Below, piece by piece: positions 7,799 to 16,439 of a stretch of 64,000 bases of DNA. This DNA comes from DATMER01 sp035536935 (GTDB taxonomy: Bacteria; Acidobacteriota; Thermoanaerobaculia; Multivoradales; UBA5704), in the NCBI GenBank assembly GCA_035536935.1, contig DATLNC010000183.1:1-64000 (forward strand). Direction: 5' to 3'. Made by a program: the position numbers and the translations under genes. The first letter of the stretch is position 1. Each line of letters begins with the position of its first letter. Under the pieces are notes generated by a model that did not search any database, was not told the origin of the DNA, and saw only the letters and a program-made list of their open reading frames with translations.

Positions 7799-9124
7799 CT
7801 AACCCCTCAGTTCCAGCCCGCTCACCAGGATCGTCGGAGCTCCGATCATCCCGGCGAGCGGCTGGAAGGTGAGGTCCCGCCCGACGCCCGCGATCCCCTG
7901 AAGGAAGTCGCCGATGCCGCCGCAGAGCCAGGCCCGCGCGACCGGCGCGCTCGCCCGGCCGGCCTCGACCGCGAAGCCGCAGACGGGCAGGGCGAAGGTG
8001 CCCGCGCCGAGGTCGAACCGGCCGCCGCCCGTGGTGTCGATCAGGTAATAGCCCTCGGACATGGAGCCCAACAACGAGGCCACCGGGATGCGCGGGTCCG
8101 GTTTGAGGTAGAGATGGGTGGGCCCGGCGGCAGGTAGATCGCGCCAGCCCGGCCGGCCCGTGCACCCCGAGGCCGTGCCCATCCCCGGGTGGGACTCGGC
8201 CTGCCACCAGGTGAGGAGAGGCTGCCGGAACACCCCTTCCTCGACCAGGACGATCTCGCGGGTGGGCACGCCTTCGCCGTCGACCGGGGCGTCGAGCACC
8301 CCGCCGGCGGAGCCGGGCAACCGGCCGTTGTCGATCAGGGTCAGCTGCTCGCTGCCGATCCGGCCGCGGCGGTCGCGCAGGCCGGAGAGGAGGGTTCCCG
8401 CCCGGGGACCCACCAGCATCGGGAGGAGGCCGCAGAGGAGCCGCGCCACGATCGGGGGCGCGAGCAGGAGCTCGCCATGGTCGCGGTCCGGCGGAGAGCC
8501 CTGCGCGGAGACGGCGAGGCGGTCGGCCAGACGGCGCGCCAGGGCCGTGGGGTGGAACTTGCGCGCATCCCGGGCCGAGAGGTAGACCGATGCCGACGAC
8601 CGGCCGGGACCGGCAGCTTCCAGATGGAGGGTCGCGAGCCGGGCGCGGGTGCGGGCGCGCACTCCCCGGCTGTTGACGACATCGCTCTCGCTCGATCCGT
8701 CCTCCAGCGCGGCGCGCAGCAACCGGGCCCCCGGCAGCTCGGAGGCGAGCTCCCGGCCGAGGCTCTCCAGGAGCTTGAGCCCCTCGCGCTCGCCCACGAG
8801 CGGAGCGTCGAGCTCCGCAGGGTCGCTCCAGGGAGCCGTCTCCAATACCGCGGAGGGCTCGGGCAGGCGCAGCGGCCGGCCGGTCGCCTCGGGCCAGGGC
8901 CAGCCCGGGAGCGGCTCCCCCGTCCCGGCGGCGAAGAAGGACCGGCGCGGATCGCCGGCGCGCACCGCCCAGCCCTGCTCCTGGCTGAAGACGGAGGAAT
9001 CGGTGTGCGGCGTGACTTCCAAACGGCGGGAGCGGCCCCGCTTGGCGAAGACCTCCACGTCCGGCATGCCGCGCCGCATCAGCGCGACCATGACCTCGTC
9101 GAGGAGTGGCGCCGTCAGAGTCAT
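7799..9124 (-). CDS. pmbA: TldE/PmbA-like metallopeptidase partner subunit
   Basis: 441 residues of the TldD/PmbA family, in which TldD and TldE form a heterodimer that degrades peptides. ATG at 9124 is chosen; the reading frame upstream overlaps tldD. It lacks the HExxxH motif seen in the gene just upstream, as expected for the TldE partner. Family features are the C-terminal Gly-rich segment (YYLIDTTGGGRFDLGAGTFA and CGFAVEAGR) and FLQGIAGVGRDLTFQ. It is 20 bases downstream of tldD, so the two are almost certainly cotranscribed. Whether the pair matures a peptide natural product or clears peptides cannot be told here; no precursor gene was found. Confidence 0.85.
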   Translation of the reverse strand: MTLTAPLLDEVMVALMRRGMPDVEVFAKRGRSRRLEVTPHTDSSVFSQEQGWAVRAGDPRRSFFAAGTGEPLPGWPWPEATGRPLRLPEPSAVLETAPWSDPAELDAPLVGEREGLKLLESLGRELASELPGARLLRAALEDGSSESDVVNSRGVRARTRARLATLHLEAAGPGRSSASVYLSARDARKFHPTALARRLADRLAVSAQGSPPDRDHGELLLAPPIVARLLCGLLPMLVGPRAGTLLSGLRDRRGRIGSEQLTLIDNGRLPGSAGGVLDAPVDGEGVPTREIVLVEEGVFRQPLLTWWQAESHPGMGTASGCTGRPGWRDLPAAGPTHLYLKPDPRIPVASLLGSMSEGYYLIDTTGGGRFDLGAGTFALPVCGFAVEAGRASAPVARAWLCGGIGDFLQGIAGVGRDLTFQPLAGMIGAPTILVSGLELRG

Positions 9125-9144
9125 TTTGGTCAAGCCGGGGGTGG

Positions 9145-10485
9145 TCAAACCATCCCCCCTTCGGGCACGATCTCCACGCCTTCCAGGCGCAAAGTCGGGG
9201 CCGTGGCCCAGACCGGCAGCTTCTGTCCCCCCTTGGCGCACCAGCCCGCGCCGGCCGGCCGGGCTTCCCTGCCCACGGCGGTGACGCGGGTCAGCAGGTC
9301 GGCCACCCGGCCGCGGAGCACGCACGGTCCGACCGTGTCGCCCAGGGCGCCGCGGCGGATGCGCCGGGCAAAGGGAAGGTGGAGACGGAACTCGCCCGAG
9401 AGCGGATCGAGCGCGCCGCGGCTCGCCTCCTGGAGATAGAGGCCGCCGTCCGCGTCGGTGAGCAGGTCGTCGTCCGTGGCGTCCCCATGCAGCATCTCCA
9501 GGTGCGTGGACCGGGGGCCCGGAGGGAGATGGCGGGTGCCGCGGCGTCCCGCTCCCGGCACGAACACGGGCGAGGTCCGCGCCCAGAGGAGGTCGGCGAG
9601 CGGCTGCTCCACGACTCCGCCGCGCAGGAGCCAGCGGCGGAAAACGGCCGAGCCCTCGTCGTCCGTGGTCCGCCGCACCTCGGCCGGGGCCGCGGCCGGA
9701 TCGTCGAGCACGTCGACGGAGGGGGCGGCCATCGAGACTCCCACCGCCGCCTCCGGGTTCCCTCCCTGGGCGAGGACGTCGGCCTCCAGGGCATGGGCGA
9801 CCGCCTCATGGAGAAGGACGGCCACGGCCGCCGGCGCCAGGATCGCGGTCCCCCGGTACGGCTCGGGGAGGGACGCCTGCCGGGCGCGGAACAGGTGGAC
9901 GAGGGAGGCGGCGAACGCTTCGATGGCGTTGGCGTCGAGCCGCGGATGGATGGCGCCGTGCCCTCCCCAGGTGGTCTGGGCCTGCAGGCTGTAGAACGTC
10001 TCCGTCTCCTGGCCGGCGACGAGCCGCGAACCCACGACCTGGACCCAGCGGCGATGGCGCCGGACCGTCAGCCGGGAGGGGAACCCGACGTGATGGGAGC
10101 GGATCGCGCGCGACAGCGCTTCGGGGATGCCGGCCAGCTCGGCCGCAATATGGGGAACATGCGGGTCGGGCTGGAACGGCGGCATCTTGAAGGCCGGCTC
10201 CGGGTAGGTGGCGGAGGGCAGGGCGCGCGCCACCTGCCGCAGGGCCTCGGCGAACGGCCTGGCGTCGACGTTGTCGCGGGCCGCGAGCCAGGTATGGCCC
10301 TCGCGGGAGAGGCGGATGGCGAACCCTTCTTCCCGGCGCACACGGAGGCCGGGCCCCTCGTCCTCGGGAGGCAGCTCGGCCTCCTCGCGGCGCTCGAAGA
10401 AGGCGTCCACCACGTCCTCGGGCTGCTCGGCGATCTGGGAAAGGGTGCGGGCGACGGCGGCGGTGTCCAGCTCGGAGAAAGGCAT
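9145..10485 (-). CDS. tldD: TldD-like zinc metallopeptidase subunit
   Basis: 446 residues. The motif HEAVAH (in LLHEAVAHALEAD) matches the HExxxH zinc site that characterises TldD, and a conserved aspartate-rich patch follows. ATG at 10485 gives MPFSELDTAAVA; an earlier GTG would run into the AAGGAC repeat. The C-terminal barrel-like part includes DGGLYLQEASRGALDP and the family's repeated short strands. It is first of a two-gene transcript with pmbA, whose promoter must lie within or near the inverted AAGGAC array at 10.5-10.6 kb. Confidence 0.87.
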   Translation of the reverse strand: MPFSELDTAAVARTLSQIAEQPEDVVDAFFERREEAELPPEDEGPGLRVRREEGFAIRLSREGHTWLAARDNVDARPFAEALRQVARALPSATYPEPAFKMPPFQPDPHVPHIAAELAGIPEALSRAIRSHHVGFPSRLTVRRHRRWVQVVGSRLVAGQETETFYSLQAQTTWGGHGAIHPRLDANAIEAFAASLVHLFRARQASLPEPYRGTAILAPAAVAVLLHEAVAHALEADVLAQGGNPEAAVGVSMAAPSVDVLDDPAAAPAEVRRTTDDEGSAVFRRWLLRGGVVEQPLADLLWARTSPVFVPGAGRRGTRHLPPGPRSTHLEMLHGDATDDDLLTDADGGLYLQEASRGALDPLSGEFRLHLPFARRIRRGALGDTVGPCVLRGRVADLLTRVTAVGREARPAGAGWCAKGGQKLPVWATAPTLRLEGVEIVPEGGMV

Positions 10486-10508
10486 CCAGGAGATTGTAGT
10501 GCACGGAA

Positions 10509-10602
10509 AAGGACCCAAAGGACACCAAGGACCGCAAGGACATCAAGGACGGGCTTCCGGGTCCTTGCGGTCCTTGATGTCCTTGCGGTCCTTTATGTCC
10601 TT
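10509..10602. repeat. Inverted array of 9-bp AAGGAC units
   Basis: Five AAGGAC units start at 10509, 10518, 10527, 10536 and 10545, exactly 9 bp apart. The mirror-image GTCCTT units start at 10561, 10570, 10579, 10588 and 10597, again 9 bp apart. The two arms can fold into a hairpin of roughly 40 bp around GGGCTTCCGG. It occupies the divergent spacer between tldD and the carboxylase gene, so it overlaps any promoters there. Confidence 0.9.
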
Positions 10603-10615
10603 GATCCCCCTGGGA

Positions 10616-10621
10616 TAGACT
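10616..10621 (+). promoter_or_regulatory. Putative -10 element close to start codon
   Basis: TAGACT lies nine bases before the ATG at 10631 of the carboxylase gene, which has no recognisable Shine-Dalgarno. It fits the short-leader or leaderless pattern seen at several genes here. No convincing -35 is visible. Confidence 0.35.
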
Positions 10622-10630
10622 CCCCCTCCT

Positions 10631-12184
10631 ATGGCCCCAACCCAGGCGATCGAGGAGCTCCGGAACCGGCTCGCCGCGGCCGAGCTCGGCGGCGGGGAAG
10701 ACCGCATCCGCAAGCAGCACGAGGCGGGCAAGCTCACGGCGCGCGAGCGCGTCGAGCTGCTCCTCGACGCCGGCTCGTTCGTCGAGGTCGATGCCCTGGT
10801 CACCCACCGCTGCACCGACTTCGGCATGCAGAAGCAGAAGGTCCCCGGCGACGGGGTCATCTGCGGCTATGGCACGGTCGAGGGCCGGCTGGTCTACCTC
10901 TTCGCCCAGGACTTCACCGTCTTCGGCGGCTCGCTCTCCGAGACCAACGCCCAGAAGATCTGCAAGATCATGGACCTGGCGGTCGAGAACGGCGCGCCGG
11001 TCATCGGGCTCAACGACTCGGGCGGCGCCCGCATCCAGGAGGGGGTCGCCTCCCTCGGCGGCTATGCCGACATCTTCCTGCGCAACACCCTGTCCTCAGG
11101 GGTGGTGCCGCAGATCAGCGCGATCATGGGACCCTGCGCGGGCGGCGCGGTCTACTCGCCGGCGATCACCGACTTCATCTTCATGGTCGAGGGGACGAGC
11201 TACATGTTCGTCACCGGCCCCGAAGTCATCAAGACCGTGACCCATGAAGAGGTCACGATGGAAGACCTGGGCGGCGCCAGCGCGCACGCGGTGAAGAGCG
11301 GCGTCTGCCATTTCACCCGCCCCAACGACGCCGCCTGCCTCGCCGCCATCCGGGAGCTGCTCTCCTACCTGCCGGGCAACAACCTGGACGAGCCGCCGCC
11401 GGGGCACAGCGAGGACGATCCGAACCGCGAGTCCGAGCTCCTGGACACCCTGGTCCCCGAAGATCCGAACAAGCCCTACGACATCAAGCCGCTCATCGCG
11501 GCGGTGGTCGACGACGGCAAGTTCCTGGAAGTCCACGCGCAGTACGCCAAGAACATCGTGGTCGGGTTCGCGCGCATCGACAACCGCTCGGTGGGGATCG
11601 TGGCCAACCAGCCGGCCTGGCTGGCCGGGGTGCTGGACATCGACGCGTCGCTCAAGGGCGCGCGGTTCGTGCGTTTCTGCGATGCTTTCAACATCCCCCT
11701 GGTTACCTTCGAGGACGTGCCCGGCTTCATGCCGGGGACGCAGCAGGAGTTCGGCGGCATCATCAAGCATGGGGCGAAGCTCCTGTATGCCTTCGCCGAG
11801 GCTACCGTGCCGAAAGTCACGGTGATCACGCGCAAGGCGTACGGCGGCGCTTATACCGTCATGTCGAGCAAGCACCTGCGGACCGACGTCAACTTCGCCT
11901 ACCCGACGGCGGAGATCGCGGTGATGGGGCCGGAAGGCGCGGTCAACATCCTCTACCGCAGGGAGCTGGAGAAGGCGGGAGAGGACGCGCCGCGGGTGCG
12001 CGCCGAGAAGGTGGCGGAGTACCGCGCCAAGTTCTCGAACCCGTACATCGCGGCCGAGCGCGGCTTCGTGGATGCCGTGCTGGAGCCGCGCCGGACCCGG
12101 CCCGAGATCGTGCGCGCCCTGCGGCAGCTCCGCAGCAAGCGGGCGGCCGTGCCGCCGAAGAAGCATGGGAACATACCTTTGTAG
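10631..12184 (+). CDS. pccB: Acyl-CoA (propionyl-CoA type) carboxylase, carboxyltransferase subunit
   Basis: 517 residues, the usual length for the beta subunit of biotin-dependent propionyl-/acetyl-CoA carboxylase. It transfers CO2 from carboxybiotin to an acyl-CoA. The N-half has LTARERVELLLD, GDGVICGYGTVEGR and LNDSGGARIQEGV (acyl-CoA oxyanion hole); the C-half has FEDVPGFMPGTQQEFGGIIKHGAKLLYA and RKAYGGAYTVMSSKHL (carboxybiotin side). Propionyl-CoA is the likely substrate by family, but the residue that sets acyl specificity was not checked. No biotin carboxylase subunit is adjacent. The start has no Shine-Dalgarno; see the -10-like hexamer upstream. Confidence 0.93.
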   Translation: MAPTQAIEELRNRLAAAELGGGEDRIRKQHEAGKLTARERVELLLDAGSFVEVDALVTHRCTDFGMQKQKVPGDGVICGYGTVEGRLVYLFAQDFTVFGGSLSETNAQKICKIMDLAVENGAPVIGLNDSGGARIQEGVASLGGYADIFLRNTLSSGVVPQISAIMGPCAGGAVYSPAITDFIFMVEGTSYMFVTGPEVIKTVTHEEVTMEDLGGASAHAVKSGVCHFTRPNDAACLAAIRELLSYLPGNNLDEPPPGHSEDDPNRESELLDTLVPEDPNKPYDIKPLIAAVVDDGKFLEVHAQYAKNIVVGFARIDNRSVGIVANQPAWLAGVLDIDASLKGARFVRFCDAFNIPLVTFEDVPGFMPGTQQEFGGIIKHGAKLLYAFAEATVPKVTVITRKAYGGAYTVMSSKHLRTDVNFAYPTAEIAVMGPEGAVNILYRRELEKAGEDAPRVRAEKVAEYRAKFSNPYIAAERGFVDAVLEPRRTRPEIVRALRQLRSKRAAVPPKKHGNIPL

Positions 12185-12198
12185 CTGTAGCCTTTTTC

Positions 12199-12227
12199 TT
12201 GACATCCGGGGCCGCGTGGGGCAAATT
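12199..12227 (+). promoter_or_regulatory. Putative sigma-70 promoter for the basic small protein/glyA
   Basis: TTGACA (12199-12204), a 17-bp spacer and CAAATT (12222-12227). The -35 is a perfect consensus, the -10 a weak match. It lies 35 bases upstream of the ATG at 12262 and could serve both that gene and glyA. Confidence 0.45.
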
Positions 12228-12261
12228 GACCGGGCTCGGCAGCACCCCGACAGGAGAGGAC

Positions 12262-12561
12262 ATGAGAGAGAAAGATCGAGTACTGAAGCGCCGGCGCCAG
12301 CGCCGGAACAAGCGGTTGCAGAAGCGCGCGCTGGACGAAACGCAGCAGAAGGCGGAGCGCGCCCAGGGCTCCAAGCGGGCTGCGAAGAAGTCGGCCGCGG
12401 GCGAAACCGCTCCTGAGCCGGCCTCCCCCGACGCCGCCGCCGAGCCGAAGAAGAAGGCTCCCGCCAAGAAGGCCCCCGCCAAGAAGGCTGCTCCCAAGGC
12501 AGCCGCTCCTGACGAAAGCGGCACGCCCGAGGCTCCTCCCGAGGGCGGAGAGGGAGCCTGA
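12262..12561 (+). CDS. Small basic protein with histone-H1-like Lys/Ala tail
   Basis: 99 residues. ATG at 12262 follows CAGGAGAGGA. The first 40 residues are strongly basic (LKRRRQRRNKRLQKRALDE). The second half contains repeated PAKKAPAKKAAPKAAA units of the type found in bacterial histone-H1-like and other DNA- or RNA-binding tails, and the last 25 residues are acidic. Nucleic-acid binding is inference from composition. It is 22 bases upstream of glyA on the same strand and probably cotranscribed; a direct functional link to glyA is not evident. Confidence 0.72.
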   Translation: MREKDRVLKRRRQRRNKRLQKRALDETQQKAERAQGSKRAAKKSAAGETAPEPASPDAAAEPKKKAPAKKAPAKKAAPKAAAPDESGTPEAPPEGGEGA

Positions 12562-12583
12562 CGGAGCCCCGCTCCCCCACGTC

Positions 12584-13837
12584 ATGACCGATTACCGATC
12601 GCTGAAAGCGGTAGACCCCGAGGTCTATCAGGCCATTGCCGAGGAACGCTCCCGCCAGAATTTCGGCCTGGAGCTGATCGCCTCCGAAAACTTCGTCAGC
12701 CGCGCCGTGCTGGAAGCGACCGGCAGCGTCATGACGAACAAGTACGCGGAGGGCTACCCCGGCCGCCGCTACTACGGCGGCTGCGAGTTCGTGGACGTGG
12801 CCGAGCGCCTCGCCATCGACCGCGCCAAGCAGATCTTCGGCGCCGAGCACGTGAACGTCCAGCCCCACAGCGGCACGTCGGCCAACATGGCCGTCTACTT
12901 CGGCTTTTTAAAGCCGGGCGACAAGCTGATGGGCATGGACCTCTCCTGCGGCGGCCATCTCACCCACGGCCACCGTCTCTCCTACTCCGGCCGCGATTTT
13001 CAAGTGGTGGCCTACGGCGTGGACAAGGAGAGCGAGCGCATCGACTACGACGAGGTCGAGCGCATCGCCATGGAGGAGCGGCCGAAGCTGATCGTCTGCG
13101 GCGCGAGCGCCTACAGCCGGGTCATCGACTTCGAGCGCTTCGGTGCGATCGCCGAGAAGGCCGGCTCCCTGCTGATGGCCGACATCGCCCACATCGCCGG
13201 CCTGGTCGCGGCGGGCATCCATCCGTCCCCGGTCCCGCACTGCCACTTCGTGACCACGACCACGCACAAGACCCTGCGCGGCCCGCGCGCGGGAATGGTC
13301 ATGTGCAAGGAGCCGTTCGCGAAGGACCTCGACCGCTCCGTCTTCCCCGGCATCCAGGGCGGACCCCTGATGCACGTGATCGCGGCCAAGGCGGTGTCCT
13401 TCAAGGAGGCGCTGACCGAGGAGTTCCGCGACTATCAGCGGCAGATCGTGGCGAACGCGAAGCGCCTGGCCGAGCGCCTGATCGAGCGCGGCTTCCGCAT
13501 CGTGTCGGGAGGCACGGACAACCACGTCTTCCTGCTCGACGTGGCCGCTGCCGGCCTGACCGGCAAGGTGGCCGAGAAGGCGTTGGAGGCCGCCGGCATC
13601 ACGGTGAACAAGAACACGATCCCCTACGATACGAACCCGCCGCTGGTCGCCTCCGGCATCCGCCTCGGAGCGCCGGCCCTGACCACCCGCAACATGCGGG
13701 AGCCCGAGATGGAGCAGGTGGGCGACTTCATCGCCGAGGTGCTGCGCTCGCACGAGGATGCCGCGGTGCACGAGCGGGTGCGCGGGCAGGTGCGGGAGCT
13801 GTGCGAGCGGTTTCCGCTCTATGACCCTCTGATGTGA
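12584..13837 (+). CDS. glyA: Serine hydroxymethyltransferase
   Basis: 417 residues, full length. PLP-dependent interconversion of serine and glycine that loads one-carbon units onto tetrahydrofolate. The PLP-lysine motif TTTHKTLRGPRAG is present, as are LELIASENFVS near the N-terminus, YAEGYPGRRYYGG and NVQPHSGTSANMAVYF. The folate gene folC lies immediately downstream in the opposite direction, separated by repeat array B whose first unit touches the glyA stop codon. Confidence 0.98.
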   Translation: MTDYRSLKAVDPEVYQAIAEERSRQNFGLELIASENFVSRAVLEATGSVMTNKYAEGYPGRRYYGGCEFVDVAERLAIDRAKQIFGAEHVNVQPHSGTSANMAVYFGFLKPGDKLMGMDLSCGGHLTHGHRLSYSGRDFQVVAYGVDKESERIDYDEVERIAMEERPKLIVCGASAYSRVIDFERFGAIAEKAGSLLMADIAHIAGLVAAGIHPSPVPHCHFVTTTTHKTLRGPRAGMVMCKEPFAKDLDRSVFPGIQGGPLMHVIAAKAVSFKEALTEEFRDYQRQIVANAKRLAERLIERGFRIVSGGTDNHVFLLDVAAAGLTGKVAEKALEAAGITVNKNTIPYDTNPPLVASGIRLGAPALTTRNMREPEMEQVGDFIAEVLRSHEDAAVHERVRGQVRELCERFPLYDPLM

Positions 13838-14013
13838 GGGTAGACCCCTCTACCCGGTGGGTGCGGACCCCAAACGACCGGGTAGAGCCCTGCGTTTCCT
13901 CGATCTTGTCTGAAATTGACCGGGTAGGTTCCTTCTACCCGTTGGTTGGAGCAGATTACCCAACAGGTAGACCCCTCTACCCGCTCGTTTGAGCCGCCTA
14001 CCCGCTGGTTTCT
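13838..14013. repeat. Array B: CTACCC/GGGTAG units in 21-bp register
   Basis: CTACCC (or TTACCC) starts at 13850, 13935, 13956, 13977 and 13998; the last four are spaced exactly 21 bp. GGGTAG starts at 13838, 13880 and 13922, exactly 42 bp apart. Adjacent inverse copies form hairpins, for example GGGTAGA-CCCC-TCTACCC at 13838. The middle units are degenerate. The array lies between the convergent glyA and folC stop codons, may overlap the folC stop, and could also terminate transcription from both sides. Confidence 0.85.
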
Positions 14014-15249
14014 CTAGTAAAGCGGCCCGTTGGCGGGTTGCGGGACCCCAAACCGCTCCCGCAGCCGCTTGCGGACCTCCCCGATCAGGTAGATCGAGCC
14101 GCAGACCACGAGCCTGACTCCGGGCTGAAGCGCGCGATCGAGCGCCTGTCCCAGATCCGGCACGATCTCGACTTCCCTTCCGGGCAGAAGCGTGGCCAGC
14201 TCCTCCGGTGACCGGGCCCGGTCACTGGCCGGGGTGGTGAGGACGATCCGGCGGGCCCGCTCCGCGAGCGGGCCGAGCATCTCGGCAACGTCCTTGTCCC
14301 CGAGCACTCCGAAGAGGAGATCGAAAGGACCTTTCAGGAACGCCGCCAGGGCGGCGGCTCCCTCGGGATTGTGGGCGGCGTCGAGCAGGACTTGCCGGTC
14401 CCCGGGGAGATCTACCCTCTCCAGGCGGCCAGGCCAGCGGCAGGAGCGGGCTCCCTCGGCGATCGCCTCGGGGCCGATCCCCAGCTCCTCGGCGGCGAGG
14501 ACCGCAAGCGCCAGGTTCCTCGCCTGGTGCGCTCCGGGGAGGGTGAGCTCCAGGTCGTGCTCCCCTTTGGGTGTGGTGAGCCTCACCCTGTTGCCGTCCT
14601 GCCGCAGGGTGACCAGCTCGGGTGCGAAGTGGAGGTCGGTCCCCAGCTCGGCGGCCACGGCCCGGACGGCCGCGGACGGCTCCGGGTCCTCGAGCCAGAC
14701 CAGGGCCGGACGGCCAGGCCGGAACGTGCCCGCCTTCTCCCTGGCGATGGCCGCGAGCGTGTCCCCCAAATGCTCGCGGTGCTCCAGGCTGATGGAGGTG
14801 ATCAGCGACAGCTCCGGCTCGCAGACGTTGGTGGCGTCCAGCCGGCCTCCCATCCCGACCTCGATGACGGCCAGGTCGACCTGGCGCTCGGAGAACCAGA
14901 GGAAGGCGGCGGCGGTGACCGCCTCGAAGTAGGTCGGCGACTCGGCCTCGACGATCCGTTTGAGCAGCGCGGCGAGCTCTTCGGGATGGATGGCGCGGCC
15001 GTCGATGCGCAGCCGCTCCTCGACCGATTCCAGGTGAGGGGAGGTGTAGAGCCCGGTCTTGAGGCCGGCGGCGGAGGCCATGGCGGCGAGCAGGGCCGAG
15101 GTCGAGCCCTTGCCGTTGCTGCCGGCCACGAGGACCGTGCGGTAGTGGAGCTGCGGATTGCCGAAACCGGCGAGGAGCTGGCGGACGCTCTCCAGCCCGA
15201 GCCGGATGCCCAGCTTCTCCAGGCGGGCGAGGATCTGCTCCGCGTTCAG
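14014..15249 (-). CDS. folC: Folylpolyglutamate/dihydrofolate synthase
   Basis: Adds glutamate to dihydropteroate or folates using ATP. P-loop VAGSNGKGSTSALL near residue 43, then FEAVTAAAFLWF, IEVGMGGRLDATN and LLDAAHNPEGAAAL, all family landmarks. The first ATG/GTG/TTG in frame is GTG at 15129, but that would begin inside the P-loop strand. The frame upstream encodes the normal N-terminus (EQILARLEKLGIRLGLESVR) back to a CTG at 15249 that overlaps the accD stop as CTGA, so I extend to it, giving 411 residues as expected. CTG initiation coupled to accD termination is inference. Confidence 0.88.
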   Translation of the reverse strand: MNAEQILARLEKLGIRLGLESVRQLLAGFGNPQLHYRTVLVAGSNGKGSTSALLAAMASAAGLKTGLYTSPHLESVEERLRIDGRAIHPEELAALLKRIVEAESPTYFEAVTAAAFLWFSERQVDLAVIEVGMGGRLDATNVCEPELSLITSISLEHREHLGDTLAAIAREKAGTFRPGRPALVWLEDPEPSAAVRAVAAELGTDLHFAPELVTLRQDGNRVRLTTPKGEHDLELTLPGAHQARNLALAVLAAEELGIGPEAIAEGARSCRWPGRLERVDLPGDRQVLLDAAHNPEGAAALAAFLKGPFDLLFGVLGDKDVAEMLGPLAERARRIVLTTPASDRARSPEELATLLPGREVEIVPDLGQALDRALQPGVRLVVCGSIYLIGEVRKRLRERFGVPQPANGPLY

Positions 15250-16097
15250 GGCCGGTACAGGTGTTGGAGGCAGCGGGCGAGCGTCTCTTTCATCTCGGGC
15301 CGCTTGACCACCAGGTCGAGGAAGCCGTGCTCCAGGAGGAACTCGCTGCGCTGGAACCCCTCCGGGAGACTCTGGCGGATCGTCTGCTCGATGACGCGGG
15401 GGCCGGCGAAGCCGATCAGCGCGCCGGGCTCGGCGATGTTCAAGTCGCCCAGCATGGCGAAGGAGGCGGTGACGCCGCCGGTGGTCGGATCAGTCAGCAC
15501 CGAGATGTAGGGGAGCCGCGCGTCGCGCAGCCGGGCGAGCGCCGACGCGATCTTGGCCATCTGCATGAGGGACAGGACTCCCTCCTGCATGCGGGCGCCG
15601 CCCGAGGCCGAGACGACGATCAGCGGCCAGCGGCGCTCCAGCGCGCGCTCCGCGGCGCGGGCGATCTTCTCGCCCACCACCGATCCCATGGAGCCGCCCA
15701 TGAACCGGTACTCCATGGAGGCCACCACCACCGGGATCTGCGCCAGCTGGCCCTGCACCACGATCACCGCGTCGCGCTCGCCGACCGCCTGCTGGTAGGT
15801 CTTGATGCGGTCGCGGTAGCGCTTCGAGTCGCGGAAGCCCAGCGGATCGGTGGGGCTGACCCCGGCGAACAGCTCGCGCGGCTCGGGCTCGTCGAGGAGG
15901 AGCGCGATGCGCGCCCGGGCGTCAATCCGCATGTGGTGCTCACACTTGGGGCAGACGCGCAGGTTGCGGTCGAGGTCGCGGGAGTAGATGACCTCCTTGC
16001 AGCCCTCGCACTTGACCCACAGGCCCTCGGGGACCGAGCTGCGCTGCCGCTCCTGGCGGATGGGCTTGGGCTTCTTGCTTTTTTTGAACCAGGCCAT
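15246..16097 (-). CDS. accD: Acetyl-CoA carboxylase carboxyltransferase beta subunit
   Basis: 283 residues. Works with AccA to carboxylate acetyl-CoA for fatty acid synthesis. The N-terminal zinc ribbon is intact (KCEGC about residue 29 and CPKC about 49). The crotonase-like core has YRFMGGSMGSVVGEK, ASGGARMQEGVLSLMQMAK and TDPTTGGVTASFAMLGD. It sits upstream of folC with a four-base overlap, a common accD-folC order. accA is not in the window. Confidence 0.97.
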   Translation of the reverse strand: MAWFKKSKKPKPIRQERQRSSVPEGLWVKCEGCKEVIYSRDLDRNLRVCPKCEHHMRIDARARIALLLDEPEPRELFAGVSPTDPLGFRDSKRYRDRIKTYQQAVGERDAVIVVQGQLAQIPVVVASMEYRFMGGSMGSVVGEKIARAAERALERRWPLIVVSASGGARMQEGVLSLMQMAKIASALARLRDARLPYISVLTDPTTGGVTASFAMLGDLNIAEPGALIGFAGPRVIEQTIRQSLPEGFQRSEFLLEHGFLDLVVKRPEMKETLARCLQHLYRP

Positions 16098-16139
16098 GGG
16101 AGATCGGGCTCAGAGGGGTGGCCGCTGGCCGCGCGGAGG

Positions 16140-16373
16140 TCAGGCCTCCGCGGACTGCGCTTCTTCGGCCTCGAGGTCGTTGTCGATGCCCAGGCGCAGA
16201 CAGGCTGCGTCATACATCTGCCGCGACGCCTTTTTGGCGTTCTGCAGCTCGGCCAGACGGTCCTTGACCTTCGCGAGCTCCTCCTCGATGAGGTGGTCGA
16301 GCTCCTCCATCTCCTGGCGAGTCACCGCGAGGGTGTTCTCGTAGAACTTTTTCTGCTGGTCGGTCAGCGTCAT
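16140..16373 (-). CDS. Small coiled-coil protein
   Basis: 77 residues, highly charged. MTLTDQQKKFYENTL is followed by heptad-like helix (MEELDHLIEEELAKVKDRLA) and an acidic C-terminus. There is no signal peptide. The AAGGACTCC-like sequence upstream of the ATG is weak, but codon usage matches neighbours and the frame is the only one with sense across the interval. It is 42 bases upstream of accD on the same strand. Function not recognised. Confidence 0.7.
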   Translation of the reverse strand: MTLTDQQKKFYENTLAVTRQEMEELDHLIEEELAKVKDRLAELQNAKKASRQMYDAACLRLGIDNDLEAEEAQSAEA

Positions 16374-16439
16374 GAATCTCCTCCGGTGCTAGCGGAGGGT
16401 GAGGATACTCTGGATCGGCGGGACTGACAAGTTCTGTCC

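Noticed and set aside
9106..11247. Long plus-strand open frames (700 codons) opposite tldD/pmbA and similar long shadows elsewhere
   Set aside because: High GC leaves antisense frames open; the recognised family motifs are all in the minus-strand frames.
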